NCBI GenBank assembly: GCA_963815325.1
Contig: CAWFGG010000001.1
Coordinates: 310,001 to 374,000 of the forward strand
Origin: JABDII01 sp963815325
GTDB taxonomy: Bacteria; Gemmatimonadota; Gemmatimonadetes; Gemmatimonadales; GWC2-71-9
DNA: 64,000 nt
Direction of reading: 5' to 3'
Shown here: positions 8,211 to 16,905 of the stretch, in pieces
How positions within the stretch are numbered: position 1 is the stretch's first letter
Layout: each line of letters starts with the position of its first letter
Notes under the pieces: generated by a model
What the model was told of the DNA's origin: nothing
Seen by the model: the letters and a program-made list of their open reading frames with translations, nothing else
Databases searched by the model: none
Made by a program: the position numbers and the translations under genes

Positions 8211-8951
8211 TCACATCATCCCGCGAAGCTGACGGACAAGCTCCACAGCCTTCGCGCCGAACTGCGTGAGACGAACGCTTGGTTCGCCACCGTACCGCTC
8301 ACGGAACCTGATCGGGACCTTCCCGTGCGTGACCGACAGCCGTTTCAACAACACTGCCAGGCCGATATTGGTGAGATCGACCGGCGTCGCCTTCAGGCGG
8401 GTCACGGGGCCCTTGAGCACGGACGCGTGCATCAGCCGGTACGGCGTGTTCGCATCGATGCACCATACACGGGCCGTGACGAGCAGTACCATCCGAAGCA
8501 AGCGACTCGCCAACACGCGGCGCCACCCATCGTCACGGGCCTTGCGCCAGCCGTAGATCACTTGATACCGATCACGCTCGCGCCACAGCCGGAAGAAGTA
8601 CTGGGGATCGCATTGTCCATCTGAGTCGATCTGGAACACGTAGCGAGCGCCCAGGTTGAGGGCACGCTCGTATCCGACGAGGCAGGTAAGCCCATGCCCA
8701 CGGTTGGAATGCGTGTGGAGTCGAATGCGGTCGCCGAGTTGCTCCTGCAACCGTTCGACGATAGCGGGGCTCCGATCGGTCGAGCCATCGTTCATCACCA
8801 GAATGACAAAGTCTTCCGTCCAGTTCTCTATCTCCAGGTACCACTCCCGAATCACCTTGCGTAACGATGGTTGTTCGTTATACACGGGAATGACCACCAC
8901 CAATTCGGGCGACATGTTTCCACCTGCCGTTGTGTCGTCAGCTCCCGTCAT
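8211..8951 (-). CDS. Family 2 glycosyltransferase (dolichyl-phosphate-mannose-synthase-like)
   Basis: This 246-residue GT-A-fold enzyme has the nucleotide-sugar motifs VVVIPVYNEQPSLRKV near the N-terminus, MNDGSTDRSP, and the metal-binding FQIDSDGQCDP. A short hydrophobic stretch (LLRMVLLVTARVW) could associate with the membrane, but there is no clear C-terminal transmembrane pair. Its ATG overlaps the glf stop by four bases (ATGA). It likely charges a lipid carrier or extends a polysaccharide, and the downstream polytopic protein may then use that donor. Confidence 0.85.
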   Translation of the reverse strand: MTGADDTTAGGNMSPELVVVIPVYNEQPSLRKVIREWYLEIENWTEDFVILVMNDGSTDRSPAIVERLQEQLGDRIRLHTHSNRGHGLTCLVGYERALNLGARYVFQIDSDGQCDPQYFFRLWRERDRYQVIYGWRKARDDGWRRVLASRLLRMVLLVTARVWCIDANTPYRLMHASVLKGPVTRLKATPVDLTNIGLAVLLKRLSVTHGKVPIRFRERYGGEPSVRLTQFGAKAVELVRQLRGMM

Positions 8952-10117
8952 CGGGCGCTCGGCTTCACGCGCGCGTTCAATCTGTCGAACTCCTTCAGTG
9001 CCATCGCGACCACCTGGTCCATATTGTAATACCGATAGGCTGCGAGTCTGCCGATAAAACTCACGTTCGTCTCACGCTCTGCGAGCCGGGCATACTTGGC
9101 ATACGTGGCTGCCGATGCTCCCGTCGGAACGGGATAGTACGGCTCTTGGGTCTCGTCCATCGATGCCGGAAACTCGCGGACGATCGTGGATGCCGGGGTT
9201 GCCTGCCCCGTTGCGTGCTTGATCTCGACGATGCGAGTGAAGGCATGATCGTTGGGGTAATTCACCTGCATCTCAGGCTGCCAGAACCCGGGCTTGCCGG
9301 ATACCGGTGTCCGCGCCTCGAGCGCGGGCGCCTCGAAACTCTCGAACTCGAACCGCAGGGATCGATACGGCAGTCGTCCGAACGTGTAGTCGAAGAACGC
9401 GTCGACGGGACCGGTGTAGATCATGTGATCGAACCGGACATGGGGCATCACATCACGATAGTCGGTGTCGAGACGGATCGTGAGCGGTTGGGCCTGCGCA
9501 ACCATGTTGTCGAATAGGCGAGAGTATCCGTCGCGTGGCAAAGCCTGGAATCTCTCTTCCAGGTAGGCGTCGTTCCGTGCCGTGCGGATGGGAATTCTTG
9601 CGCAAACGGAAGGCGCCAAATCCCTCGGGTGCATCTTCCAATGCTTTTGCGTATACCCGAGAAAGAACATCTCGTAAAGTTCCCACCCCACCTGCGATAC
9701 CACCACCTCTTCGGAATTCCGCGGGTTTTCAATGGGTACGCGCTTCTCCGCCAAATACGCTGCGAACTCCTCCTCGCTCGACGGCCGGCCGATCAACTGC
9801 TCGAAAGTCGTCAGGTTAATCGGGAAACTCCAGAACCGACCGCCCGTGAAACTTTGCACCTTGTACGTGACGTGATGCCATTCGGTGAACTGCGACAAAT
9901 ACTCGACGACGCGCGGTGCGTTGGTGCGAAAATAGTGTGGCCCGTACGTGTGGACCAACACGCCGGCATCGTCGAAGTAGTCGTGCGCATTGCCTCCGAT
10001 GTGCGGTCGCCGCTCCACCACCAGGCACCGCATGCCAAGCTGGGACGAGAGGCGCTCGGCCAGGACGAGCCCTGCGAATCCCGCGCCGACGATGAGGAAG
10101 TCGTACCGGTCGGGCAT
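8948..10117 (-). CDS. glf: UDP-galactopyranose mutase
   Basis: This 389-residue flavoenzyme interconverts UDP-galactopyranose and UDP-galactofuranose. The N-terminus has the FAD-binding motif FLIVGAGFAGLVLAERL, then ERRPHIGGNAHD and the substrate-side GPHYFRTN. The family stretch VEIKHATGQ is near the C-terminus. The length fits bacterial Glf. I chose the ATG at 10117 because the FAD motif must lie at the start; its Shine-Dalgarno (GAGGGG) is about 14 bases upstream, a long spacing. It is first of a three-gene block with the two glycosyltransferases, implying a galactofuranose-containing surface glycan. Confidence 0.93.
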   Translation of the reverse strand: MPDRYDFLIVGAGFAGLVLAERLSSQLGMRCLVVERRPHIGGNAHDYFDDAGVLVHTYGPHYFRTNAPRVVEYLSQFTEWHHVTYKVQSFTGGRFWSFPINLTTFEQLIGRPSSEEEFAAYLAEKRVPIENPRNSEEVVVSQVGWELYEMFFLGYTQKHWKMHPRDLAPSVCARIPIRTARNDAYLEERFQALPRDGYSRLFDNMVAQAQPLTIRLDTDYRDVMPHVRFDHMIYTGPVDAFFDYTFGRLPYRSLRFEFESFEAPALEARTPVSGKPGFWQPEMQVNYPNDHAFTRIVEIKHATGQATPASTIVREFPASMDETQEPYYPVPTGASAATYAKYARLAERETNVSFIGRLAAYRYYNMDQVVAMALKEFDRLNARVKPSAR

Positions 10118-10621
10118 TGCGCGATTCAGTCCCCTCTTGTGATCACGCGATTGATCTCGCGACGGTGAACACCTCCGCCCCCGAACCGGCTGCCCACCAG
10201 GCCAGACCTGGCGGACAGATCCGCCCGAGCCAAGAACGAACGCTTGGGCAAGAACGAGGCCACGGCGGTCGCATCGCGGGTTGAGTCCCGTGAGGATCCT
10301 TGCCAGGCGCCGGGACACTGGACACCGAACCCCGCTCGAGAGTCGCAAGGTAATCGCGCCCCGCGTCGCGATCGCAATGAGACCGACATTCTCCCCAGGC
10401 CTCACCGCCAAGAGCCTCCAACAAGCCCGGCAGCGCCACGCTGACGGGGGAGAGCGAGCGCACCGTCCGCAGTGCCAGCGGCAGCGCAGCTTTGGCAGGG
10501 TACGGGGGTTGGCAGGGGCGCACGAGCTGGCTCGTGGAGCGAAGTGAAGGATGGAGCCGCAGCCGGATCCGGCCAATCGATGCGCACCTTCCGTATCCTG
10601 CGACCGCCTCGTACCTTACCC
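10118..10621. other. 504-base gap without a recognisable gene
   Basis: This divergent spacer between glf and the alkyltransferase gene is GC-rich and carries long accidental open frames on both strands, none with recognisable motifs. It should contain the glf promoter. Its right end contains copy 2 of the 71-base repeat. Confidence 0.55.
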
Positions 10622-10643
10622 ATGAACCGAGCCAGCGAGCGCC
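10573..10643 (+). repeat. Dispersed 71-base repeat, copy 2, overlapping a gene start
   Basis: This is the partner of 6245-6315 (56 of 71 positions identical by eye). Here the repeat runs through a TATCCT hexamer (10594-10599), which resembles other -10 boxes in the window, and into the first codons of the alkyltransferase gene. No good -35 hexamer lies 17 bases before TATCCT. Confidence 0.6.
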
Positions 10644-11167
10644 GCATGCGGGTTGAGTGGAATTCGTATCTTTCGCCAGTGGGGACGTTGACCCTCGTCG
10701 AGGGCGCGGACGGTCCACTGGTCGTCGAGTTCCCAACCAAACGCACGAGTGTGAATTGGGCCGACCGGTTACGCAAACGTAATCGCGATGTGACCATCGA
10801 CACCGGGCCGTGCCAGCGCTTGACCAACTGGCTTGCGGGGTACTTTCGCGGTGGGCCACGGCCGTTCCCGTTCCCGGAGTACCTGGGCGACTATTTCGTG
10901 CTCGAACCATCCCAACTCGCGGTGTGGCGTCATCTCTGCACCATTCCCTTCGGGAAGACCTGCAGCTACGACGACCTGGCACGGGCCACAGGCATTCCGC
11001 CCAGGGCCGTCGGACAAATCCTCGGATCGAACCCGTTGGCGCTACTCATCCCTTGCCACCGCGTCGTCGGAAAGCAAGGTGGCTTGGTGGGTTACGGTGG
11101 GGGGCTCACCCGAAAGCGCTGGCTGCTCAACCACGAGTTGCGGGCGGTCGGGGTGGTCCTCAGCTGA
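10622..11167 (+). CDS. ogt: Methylated-DNA--[protein]-cysteine S-methyltransferase
   Basis: This 181-residue suicide repair protein transfers alkyl groups from O6-alkylguanine to its own cysteine. The active site LLIPCHRVVG puts the acceptor at Cys145. The HTH-like recognition helix before it reads YDDLARATGIPPRAVGQILG, with the arginine finger position in RAVG. The tail GLVGYGGGLTRKRWLLNHE is typical. Starts at 10622 or 10646 are both possible. The gene stands alone. Confidence 0.9.
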   Translation: MNRASERRMRVEWNSYLSPVGTLTLVEGADGPLVVEFPTKRTSVNWADRLRKRNRDVTIDTGPCQRLTNWLAGYFRGGPRPFPFPEYLGDYFVLEPSQLAVWRHLCTIPFGKTCSYDDLARATGIPPRAVGQILGSNPLALLIPCHRVVGKQGGLVGYGGGLTRKRWLLNHELRAVGVVLS

Positions 11168-11401
11168 TCCTCGGAGGCCGGCCCGGCCCACCCACCGCCT
11201 GGCATCCTGCATTAACCGTGAAGTCGAGCCCCCACCGATCGATCCCAAAGTGGCCGATGCCGCCTCCAAGGTGGCCATCACGGACCGAGGGCCCATGGTC
11301 CGGACATTGCAGCGAGCATGGGCGAGCCCAGTGTGGCCGGACCGGTGGCCGGGCGCGCCGGGCGCTCGATTGACGGGGTTGTCCGCTAAGAGGAAAGGCC
11401 A

Positions 11402-11935
11402 ATGATCCGACGTTTGGGAGTTCTCATCGCGTGCATGGCGACTGCGTCCGTTGGGGCCGCCTCGGCTCAGGACGAGCTGCCGGCCGACGGGGCACACCTC
11501 AGCTTTTTCGGGTTCGAAGCCGGTGCGCATCTGACCGACCTGGATGATCAGGTCAGGGAGTTGGGCGGCTCGGGTCTGCGATGCACCCGCTCGCGCGCCG
11601 ATCGTCGGCTACTCGATTGCCGTGGAACCGCACCCGATCCTGCCGCGGGCCGACAGATAGAGATCTGGATCTCGGCCATCGACAGTCTGGGCGGGGTTGT
11701 CACCATCTCGGGGGATGTGAGCGCGGCACAGCTCGACGACTGGCGACGGCTCATCGAGCAAGACTACGGCAAGGTTGGGGCTCGCGTTCAGGGACCCCAG
11801 TGGATGATGCAGTGGGTGCGGCGGCGGCAGATGATCCGTCTTACTTGGCGGGTCGAAAACAATCAAAAGGTTGCTTCGGTCAGTCTGGTCGACGGCCCGG
11901 TCCTCGATGGCTGGGGTCGATCCTCGGCTCGGTGA
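11402..11935 (+). CDS. Secreted hypothetical protein, 177 residues
   Basis: A signal peptide ends in ASVGAASAQ, giving a mature periplasmic protein of about 155 residues. GAGGAAAGG precedes the ATG. Two cysteines (GLRCTRS and LLDCRG) are spaced to form a disulfide. I do not recognise the family. The 234 bases upstream hold nothing I can identify. Confidence 0.65.
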   Translation: MIRRLGVLIACMATASVGAASAQDELPADGAHLSFFGFEAGAHLTDLDDQVRELGGSGLRCTRSRADRRLLDCRGTAPDPAAGRQIEIWISAIDSLGGVVTISGDVSAAQLDDWRRLIEQDYGKVGARVQGPQWMMQWVRRRQMIRLTWRVENNQKVASVSLVDGPVLDGWGRSSAR

Positions 11936-12056
11936 CCAGCGGGCGGACGACTACCAACTCTCCTCGAGCCGTTAGCTCGTCGCTCAGCGGGGCATGGCGG
12001 TGGAGGCGGGCGGGGTGGCGTGCCCGCTGCCCAGAACGCGCAGGATAGCGGCCGAG

Positions 12057-12455
12057 CTACTTCTTCCGTACGGCCTTTCGCGGCTTGCTCTTCACGGGCT
12101 TGCGCGCGGAAGGCTTCTTCGCGCCGGACTTCTTCGGCGCTGCTTTCTTGGCCTTCTTTCGAGCCGTCGACTTGGCCTTGGAGCGCTTGGCCCGCACGGC
12201 GGCACGGCTCGCACGCTTCTGGTTCGCCACGTCGACTTCTTGGAGTACTCGGACACATTCGTCCTCGGCCAAGAGGCCGCGGCGGCTCGCGTACTGGAGC
12301 AGCTCCTGGGCGTCAGCTAGCTCGAATTCCTCGATGCGGGCGGCAGATCGGATTATACCGACCAACGCGTCGGCCACCGGACTGCGCAACACATTCGCGA
12401 TCCCCGGCAAGCTTTCCAACAGGGTGGACATCTGGGCGCCACCAAGCTCTGACAC
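12057..12455 (-). CDS. Small protein with a histone-H1-like Lys/Ala/Arg tail
   Basis: This 132-residue protein has two parts. Residues 1-80 form an acidic helical domain (GIANVLRSPVADALVGIIRS and a following EEFELADAQELLQYASRRG). Residues 85-132 are an almost pure Lys/Ala/Arg/Pro/Ser tail of the H1 type, ending KPRKAVRKK. Such tails bind DNA or RNA non-specifically. GTG at 12455 is chosen because GGAGGGG precedes it. A nucleoid role is inferred from the tail only; ribosome- or polymer-binding is an alternative. Confidence 0.7.
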   Translation of the reverse strand: MSELGGAQMSTLLESLPGIANVLRSPVADALVGIIRSAARIEEFELADAQELLQYASRRGLLAEDECVRVLQEVDVANQKRASRAAVRAKRSKAKSTARKKAKKAAPKKSGAKKPSARKPVKSKPRKAVRKK

Positions 12456-12592
12456 AACCCCTCCTTCCGATCACTGCCGACCAGCCGGCCACCGCCTCAC
12501 GGCGTATTGCCAAAGAGGCGGCAAGCTAGCGTTGCGACTGCCACATCAAAAGGAGTTGTTGGAACAACCACCAAACATATACCGAAGATGAT

Positions 12593-13006
12593 CTACTCGA
12601 TCACTAGGGTTCCCACCGCGCCATAGACCTGGTGGGTCAGGCAATAGAACCGGTAAGTCCCAGCGGCCAGGCGCGGCACGACTATTCGATAGGCGTCACC
12701 CACGTCGACGAGCAGCGGGCCTCTCAGGTCGCTTACCCTGCCGACCATGGCGCGGTTGAGCGCCGCAACTTGGGCTCCCTCGAGTCCGGTCGGGTCGAAG
12801 GCGATGCTGTGCGGAGGGCCGGAAACGACCCGGAACACGATGACATCCCCGGGGCGTGCCGAGACTTTGAGGGGGTGAAATCCGAAACGGCCTTCGGCAC
12901 GATCCGCCCGCAACTCAACGGGGTGGGTGGCCTGGCCTTGGAGCTGCCCGGCCATGAGGAGTGCCACTACTCCCAGCAGCAAGCCGATTCGGCGGTGAAC
13001 GAGCAT
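12593..13006 (-). CDS. Secreted cupredoxin-like (plastocyanin/azurin fold) protein
   Basis: A signal peptide (LLLGVVALLMAGQLQGQA) is followed by a cupredoxin fold. The first copper-ligand His is in GPPHSIAF, and the second cluster is YRFYCLTHQVYGAVGTL with Cys and His. In blue-copper proteins a methionine normally follows at the position where this one has Ala (GAVG instead of GMVG). The site may bind copper with altered geometry or not at all. AGGGGGAG lies just before the ATG. It would act in the periplasm. No oxidase or reductase is adjacent. Confidence 0.78.
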   Translation of the reverse strand: MLVHRRIGLLLGVVALLMAGQLQGQATHPVELRADRAEGRFGFHPLKVSARPGDVIVFRVVSGPPHSIAFDPTGLEGAQVAALNRAMVGRVSDLRGPLLVDVGDAYRIVVPRLAAGTYRFYCLTHQVYGAVGTLVIE

Positions 13007-13100
13007 GGCTCCCCCTCTCTTTGCGGCCTGTGGCGACGGACCCTAGATTGAAGATGGCGGAGCGGATGGGATTGTCCACCTCTCCCCGGAAGGACCGCCA

Positions 13101-13352
13101 GTGGGTCGCAGGAAGATAAAGGAGTACCGACCGTCCGAAGCCCTGGCCCTGATTGCGGCCGACCGCGACCAGCAGCCTCTGGTTTGTCCGGTCTGCGGCA
13201 AGGGCGCCATTACCCGCATCCCCAAGCGTCCGCCTAGAAGCCGATCGTCGAGAGGGGGTCAGATCAGGCTCCACTGTACGGCCTGCGATCGCAGCGCCGC
13301 CTACACGCAGTCGCCGGGCGACCGCTCGACGACCTCCCCGTCACCTTCCTAG
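13101..13352 (+). CDS. Small zinc-ribbon protein
   Basis: This 83-residue basic protein carries CPVCGKGAI and, 29 residues later, LHCTACDRS, making a four-cysteine zinc ribbon. The N-terminus (MGRRKIKEYRPSEALALIAA) is helical, and the tail is Ser/Thr/Pro-rich and probably disordered. It starts with GTG preceded by GGAAGGA at good spacing. The target is unknown; such ribbons usually bind nucleic acid or another protein. Confidence 0.6.
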   Translation: MGRRKIKEYRPSEALALIAADRDQQPLVCPVCGKGAITRIPKRPPRSRSSRGGQIRLHCTACDRSAAYTQSPGDRSTTSPSPS

Positions 13353-13375
13353 GACTCTCGCGTCCTGTTGCTCCC

Positions 13376-13404
13376 TTGCCCCGCGGCACGGGTCCCAGCA
13401 TCCT
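13376..13404 (+). promoter_or_regulatory. Putative promoter of the MFS gene
   Basis: TTGCCC (13376-13381) and CATCCT (13399-13404) are separated by exactly 17 bases. The start codon lies only 9 bases past the -10 box, so the mRNA would have almost no leader. The -10 resembles the TATCCT used upstream of the ArsR-methyltransferase gene. Confidence 0.45.
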
Positions 13405-13413
13405 GCATCCCTT

Positions 13414-14631
13414 ATGAGCGAGTCCACCTCGGCCGCCACCACGGCGGGCCAGCGGCGCGCCCTTCGGCTGGTGCTCCTGACCGTCTTCATCGACCTCATC
13501 GGCTTCGCCATCGTGCTGCCGCTCCTGCCGAGCTATGGAGCACGATACGGCGCCAGCGACGCGGCGATCGGTGTCCTCGTCGCGAGCTATTCGCTGATGC
13601 AACTCCTGCTCGCACCGTGGTGGGGGCGGCTGAGCGACCGAATCGGTCGACGCCCCGTGCTCTTGATCAGCCTGGTTGGGAGCGCGGTATCGTATCTCCT
13701 GTTCGGGTTCGCGGGCAGCTTCCTCGCACTCCTTGTGTCTCGCGTGATTGCCGGGGGCAGTGGGTCCATCGTCAATGTTGCTCAAGCAACCTTGGCCGAT
13801 GTAACCCCGCCGGATCGGCGCGCCCGTGCCATGGGCCTGATTGGCGCTGCGTTCGGGGTGGCATTTGTGATCGGTCCCGCGCTCGGTGGCATGAGCACGC
13901 GTCTGGGGGACGCCGCCCCGGGGCTCCTGGCCGCCGCGCTGTGTGGCATGAACTTCATCGCCGCGCTGGTCTGGCTTCCTGAAACACGGACGGAAGCCCA
14001 CAGGGCCGAGAGCCAGGTTCGACCACCGTGGCGGCCGCTCCTGGCTCCCTTGGGCATCCTGTTTCTCGAGACCTTCGCCTTCACCGTCATCTACGCCGTG
14101 TTCCCCTTGTACGGTGAACGCATGTGGGGCTTCGGCCGGGAGGGCGTGTCCTATCTGTTCGTATTCATCGGATTGGTCACCGTCGTGGTCCAAGGTTGGA
14201 TGGTAGGACGACTCGCACCCCGGTTTGGAGAGCCGCGCGTCATGGTTGCGGGCTGTGTTTCGCTGGCGGTCGGCCTGATGCTGCTCCCGATGAGCGCCAC
14301 CCTGGCGGCGTCAGCCGAGTGGCGCCTGCCCTCGTTGCTCGGAGTCCTAGCGTTGATTTCCGCGGGGACTGGGCTCGTGGCGCCGACTGCCGCGAGTTAT
14401 GTGTCGCGGCTTACCAGGTCCGAAGCCCAGGGTCACGCCCTCGGACGGCTGCAGAGCTCGGGTGCGATGGCGCGAGTGGCGGGCCCAATACTCCTGGGCG
14501 TGGTGAGCGACCTGTCCGATTCCGGACCGTTCATCGCCGCGAGCGGTGTTGCATCGCTCGCGCTGCTCCTCGCCGTAACGACGGCGTACCGATCGCCTAC
14601 TCGGGGGTCGAGAAGATCCGGCCCCACCTGA
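13414..14631 (+). CDS. MFS multidrug/tetracycline-type exporter
   Basis: This 405-residue protein has 12 hydrophobic spans. MFS motif A is in the loop after the second span (GRLSDRIGRRPVLLISLVG), and DLIGFAIVLPLLPSYGARYG at the first span is typical of the TetA/DHA1 group. It should export a drug-like or metabolite substrate using the proton gradient. Its 3' end overlaps the lepB 3' end by 35 bases on the opposite strand. The substrate cannot be predicted. Confidence 0.85.
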   Translation: MSESTSAATTAGQRRALRLVLLTVFIDLIGFAIVLPLLPSYGARYGASDAAIGVLVASYSLMQLLLAPWWGRLSDRIGRRPVLLISLVGSAVSYLLFGFAGSFLALLVSRVIAGGSGSIVNVAQATLADVTPPDRRARAMGLIGAAFGVAFVIGPALGGMSTRLGDAAPGLLAAALCGMNFIAALVWLPETRTEAHRAESQVRPPWRPLLAPLGILFLETFAFTVIYAVFPLYGERMWGFGREGVSYLFVFIGLVTVVVQGWMVGRLAPRFGEPRVMVAGCVSLAVGLMLLPMSATLAASAEWRLPSLLGVLALISAGTGLVAPTAASYVSRLTRSEAQGHALGRLQSSGAMARVAGPILLGVVSDLSDSGPFIAASGVASLALLLAVTTAYRSPTRGSRRSGPT

Positions 14632-15313
14632 CGTCAGTGATGAACGGCAGGGGACGCCAGCTTTGTTGGTCGTAGCTGAAATAGATCACCAATGGCCGGC
14701 CCCGAATGTTCTTCCTGGGCAGGAAGCCCCACATCCGGCTATCGTGTGAGTTATCGCGACTGTCACCCATCACGAAATAGGAATCCGGCGGCACGACGAT
14801 CGGGCCCCAGTCCTGAAGGTCGGGATGGTAGGTTGCGCTGTCGCCGTTAGCGAGGTAGCGCACTTGCCACTCACGCATCCGCTGCCGCTGGAACTGGTCG
14901 GCCGCTGGGAGCGGGTCCGCATGCACGACGTAGGGTTCGTTCAGCATGCGGCCGTTGCGAATCATCCGGCCGCCCGTCATGGCGAGCGTGTCCCCGGGCA
15001 TTCCCATCAAGCGTTTCACCACTTTGATGTCTTCTTCGACGGAGTCGAAGACAATGAGGTCGCCGCGCCGCGGCTCGCGTACCGCCGGCAGGCGCTTGTG
15101 GATTAGGGGAACCTCGGCACCGTACAGCGCCTTGTTCACAAACAGGAAATCCCCGATCATGAGGGTGTTTTCCATGCTCCCCGAAGGAATCCGGAACGCT
15201 TCCACCAAGAAGGTGCGGAGGAAGAACCAGACCACCAAGGCGAGGGCGATGGACTTGACCCAACCCCAGACCCAGGGGACGAAACCGGATTCTTTTGATG
15301 CTGCCTTCTTCAT
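14597..15313 (-). CDS. lepB: Signal peptidase I
   Basis: This 238-residue inner-membrane serine protease removes signal peptides from exported proteins. One transmembrane helix (SIALALVVWFFLRTFLVEAF) precedes the catalytic Ser46 in IPSGSMENTL. The general base is Lys100 in VVKRLMGMPGD, and the GDSRDNSHDSR box completes the fold. It is last in a long minus-strand run of exporter and protease genes, starting 37 bases after the PD40 lipoprotein gene. Confidence 0.95.
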   Translation of the reverse strand: MKKAASKESGFVPWVWGWVKSIALALVVWFFLRTFLVEAFRIPSGSMENTLMIGDFLFVNKALYGAEVPLIHKRLPAVREPRRGDLIVFDSVEEDIKVVKRLMGMPGDTLAMTGGRMIRNGRMLNEPYVVHADPLPAADQFQRQRMREWQVRYLANGDSATYHPDLQDWGPIVVPPDSYFVMGDSRDNSHDSRMWGFLPRKNIRGRPLVIYFSYDQQSWRPLPFITDVRWGRIFSTPE

Positions 15314-15350
15314 GGCCAGCTCCTACCCTTTGCGCCCGCCCGACGCTCGA

Positions 15351-16436
15351 TCAATTTACCCAATCCGCAATGAACAAGTTGGTTTCGCGGGCCTCGGAGC
15401 CGTGGCGGTTCGATGCCCAGACCAACTTCGACCCATCCGGGCTGAACATGGGGAACGAGTCGAACTCCCCATCGAAGGTTACCCGCTCGAGTCCGGTCCC
15501 ATCGATGTTGACGAGATAGAGGTTGAAGACGCGTCCACCTTGGCTCTCGTGATTGGAGGCAAAGATGATCCGGGACCCGTCCGGGTGGAAGTATGGGGCG
15601 AAGTTTGCGCCCCCGAGATTGGTCACTTGCCGCGCTTCGCTGCCGTCGGCGTTCGCGACCCAGAGCTCGAGATTGCCCGGCCGCACCATGCGCTGGGCCA
15701 GCAGACCCAAGTAGTCCGCAGAGTCCGCCGCGGTTTGCGGGTATCCGGCCCGCCAAACGATCTTCGTCCCGTCCGGCGAAAAGAACGCTCCCCCGTCGTA
15801 GCCCACCCGCTGCGTCACCCGGCGGAGATCCGACCCGTCCACGTTCATGGTATAGAGTTCGAGATCACCGTCCATGGTGCTGGTGAAGATGATCCGGGAT
15901 CCATCCGGGGACAGGGTCGCCTCCGCATTGTAGGTTCCGTTGTCAGTGAGTTTTTGGAGATCGCTCCCGTCTGCCGCCGCCGTGTAGATCTCGAAGTGGC
16001 CGATCGGCCACACATAGCCTTTCGAATGATCCGGTGGCGTCGGGCAGGCAGCGTCGTGCTCGAACGTCGAGCTGTAGAGAATCCGACGGTCATTGTCGTA
16101 GAAGTACCCGCAGGTGGTACGCCCCTGGCCGTTCGACACCCGTCGCAAGCCGGTGCCGTCGGCGTTGATGACATACTGCTGGTCACAACCTTCGGCGACC
16201 TTGTCCTGTCGCTGGAAGATGATCTCCTTGCCCGATTTCGAGAAATAGCCCTCCGCGTTGTTTCCACCGAAAGTCAATTGTTGGATGTTTGCGAGATGCA
16301 CTTCCCCCGGCTCGGGGTCGACAAACACGCCCGCGGGCGCGGCGGCCTCGTCGCGCGCTCCGCCACAGGCCACGAGCATCATCAGACCGCCCAACCCAAG
16401 AACCCCGAAGTGCCTTCGAATCTGCATACCAGTCAT
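15351..16436 (-). CDS. PD40/TolB-like beta-propeller lipoprotein
   Basis: This 361-residue protein begins with a lipoprotein signal whose lipobox is MLVACGG, so the mature protein is lipidated at that Cys. The body is a WD40-like propeller of PD40 repeats, for example LSPDGSRIIFTSTMDGDLEL, FSPDGTKIVW and FSPDGSKLVWASNRHG. Its start overlaps the bcp stop (ATGA). A second ATG three codons in is also possible. TolB-like propellers usually bind other proteins in the periplasm. Confidence 0.85.
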   Translation of the reverse strand: MTGMQIRRHFGVLGLGGLMMLVACGGARDEAAAPAGVFVDPEPGEVHLANIQQLTFGGNNAEGYFSKSGKEIIFQRQDKVAEGCDQQYVINADGTGLRRVSNGQGRTTCGYFYDNDRRILYSSTFEHDAACPTPPDHSKGYVWPIGHFEIYTAAADGSDLQKLTDNGTYNAEATLSPDGSRIIFTSTMDGDLELYTMNVDGSDLRRVTQRVGYDGGAFFSPDGTKIVWRAGYPQTAADSADYLGLLAQRMVRPGNLELWVANADGSEARQVTNLGGANFAPYFHPDGSRIIFASNHESQGGRVFNLYLVNIDGTGLERVTFDGEFDSFPMFSPDGSKLVWASNRHGSEARETNLFIADWVN

Positions 16437-16891
16437 CCTTTCAACAGGGCGAGCACTTCCGCCGCGTGTCCTTTCGGTTTCACCTTTTCGAACACCTTGA
16501 GCACGGTACCATGTTCATCGAGCACGAAGGTCGTCCGCAAGACGCCGTGATATGACTTCCCGTACATCGACTTCTTCCCCCACGCGCCGTACGCGTCCGC
16601 GACGGCGTGGTCGGGGTCGGCGAGGAGGGGGAAGGGGAGTTGATATTTCGTTTTGAACTTTCGGTGCGACGCCTCGTCGTCCGGAGACACACCGAGCACC
16701 ACGGCTCCGGCCTGCGAGACCGCCCGCCAGGAGTCGCGAAAGCCGCACGCTTCGGTGGTGCACCCGGGCGTATCGTCCCTGGGATAGAAGTAGAGAACGA
16801 CCTTCTTGCCACGGAACGTGTCGAGTGAGATCTCCGTATCGTCGTCGGATCGGAGCGAGAATACAGGAGCGGGATCGCCAGGTTTGAGCAT
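16433..16891 (-). CDS. bcp: Thioredoxin-dependent peroxiredoxin, Bcp family
   Basis: This 152-residue cytoplasmic thiol peroxidase reduces hydrogen and organic peroxides. The signature DDTPGCTTEACGFRD gives peroxidatic Cys44 and resolving Cys49, the atypical two-Cys arrangement of Bcp. The frame extends upstream, but MLKPGDPAPVFSL is the natural family start and lies just clear of the M14 gene stop. It is in the same run as the protease genes. Confidence 0.93.
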   Translation of the reverse strand: MLKPGDPAPVFSLRSDDDTEISLDTFRGKKVVLYFYPRDDTPGCTTEACGFRDSWRAVSQAGAVVLGVSPDDEASHRKFKTKYQLPFPLLADPDHAVADAYGAWGKKSMYGKSYHGVLRTTFVLDEHGTVLKVFEKVKPKGHAAEVLALLKG

Positions 16892-16905
16892 GATTCGTCG
16901 TATCG

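Noticed and set aside
14946..16550. A 534-codon open frame on the plus strand
   Set aside because: It runs antisense to lepB, the PD40 lipoprotein and bcp, all with clear motifs. The translated sequence is His/Arg/Pro/Gly-rich with no domain.
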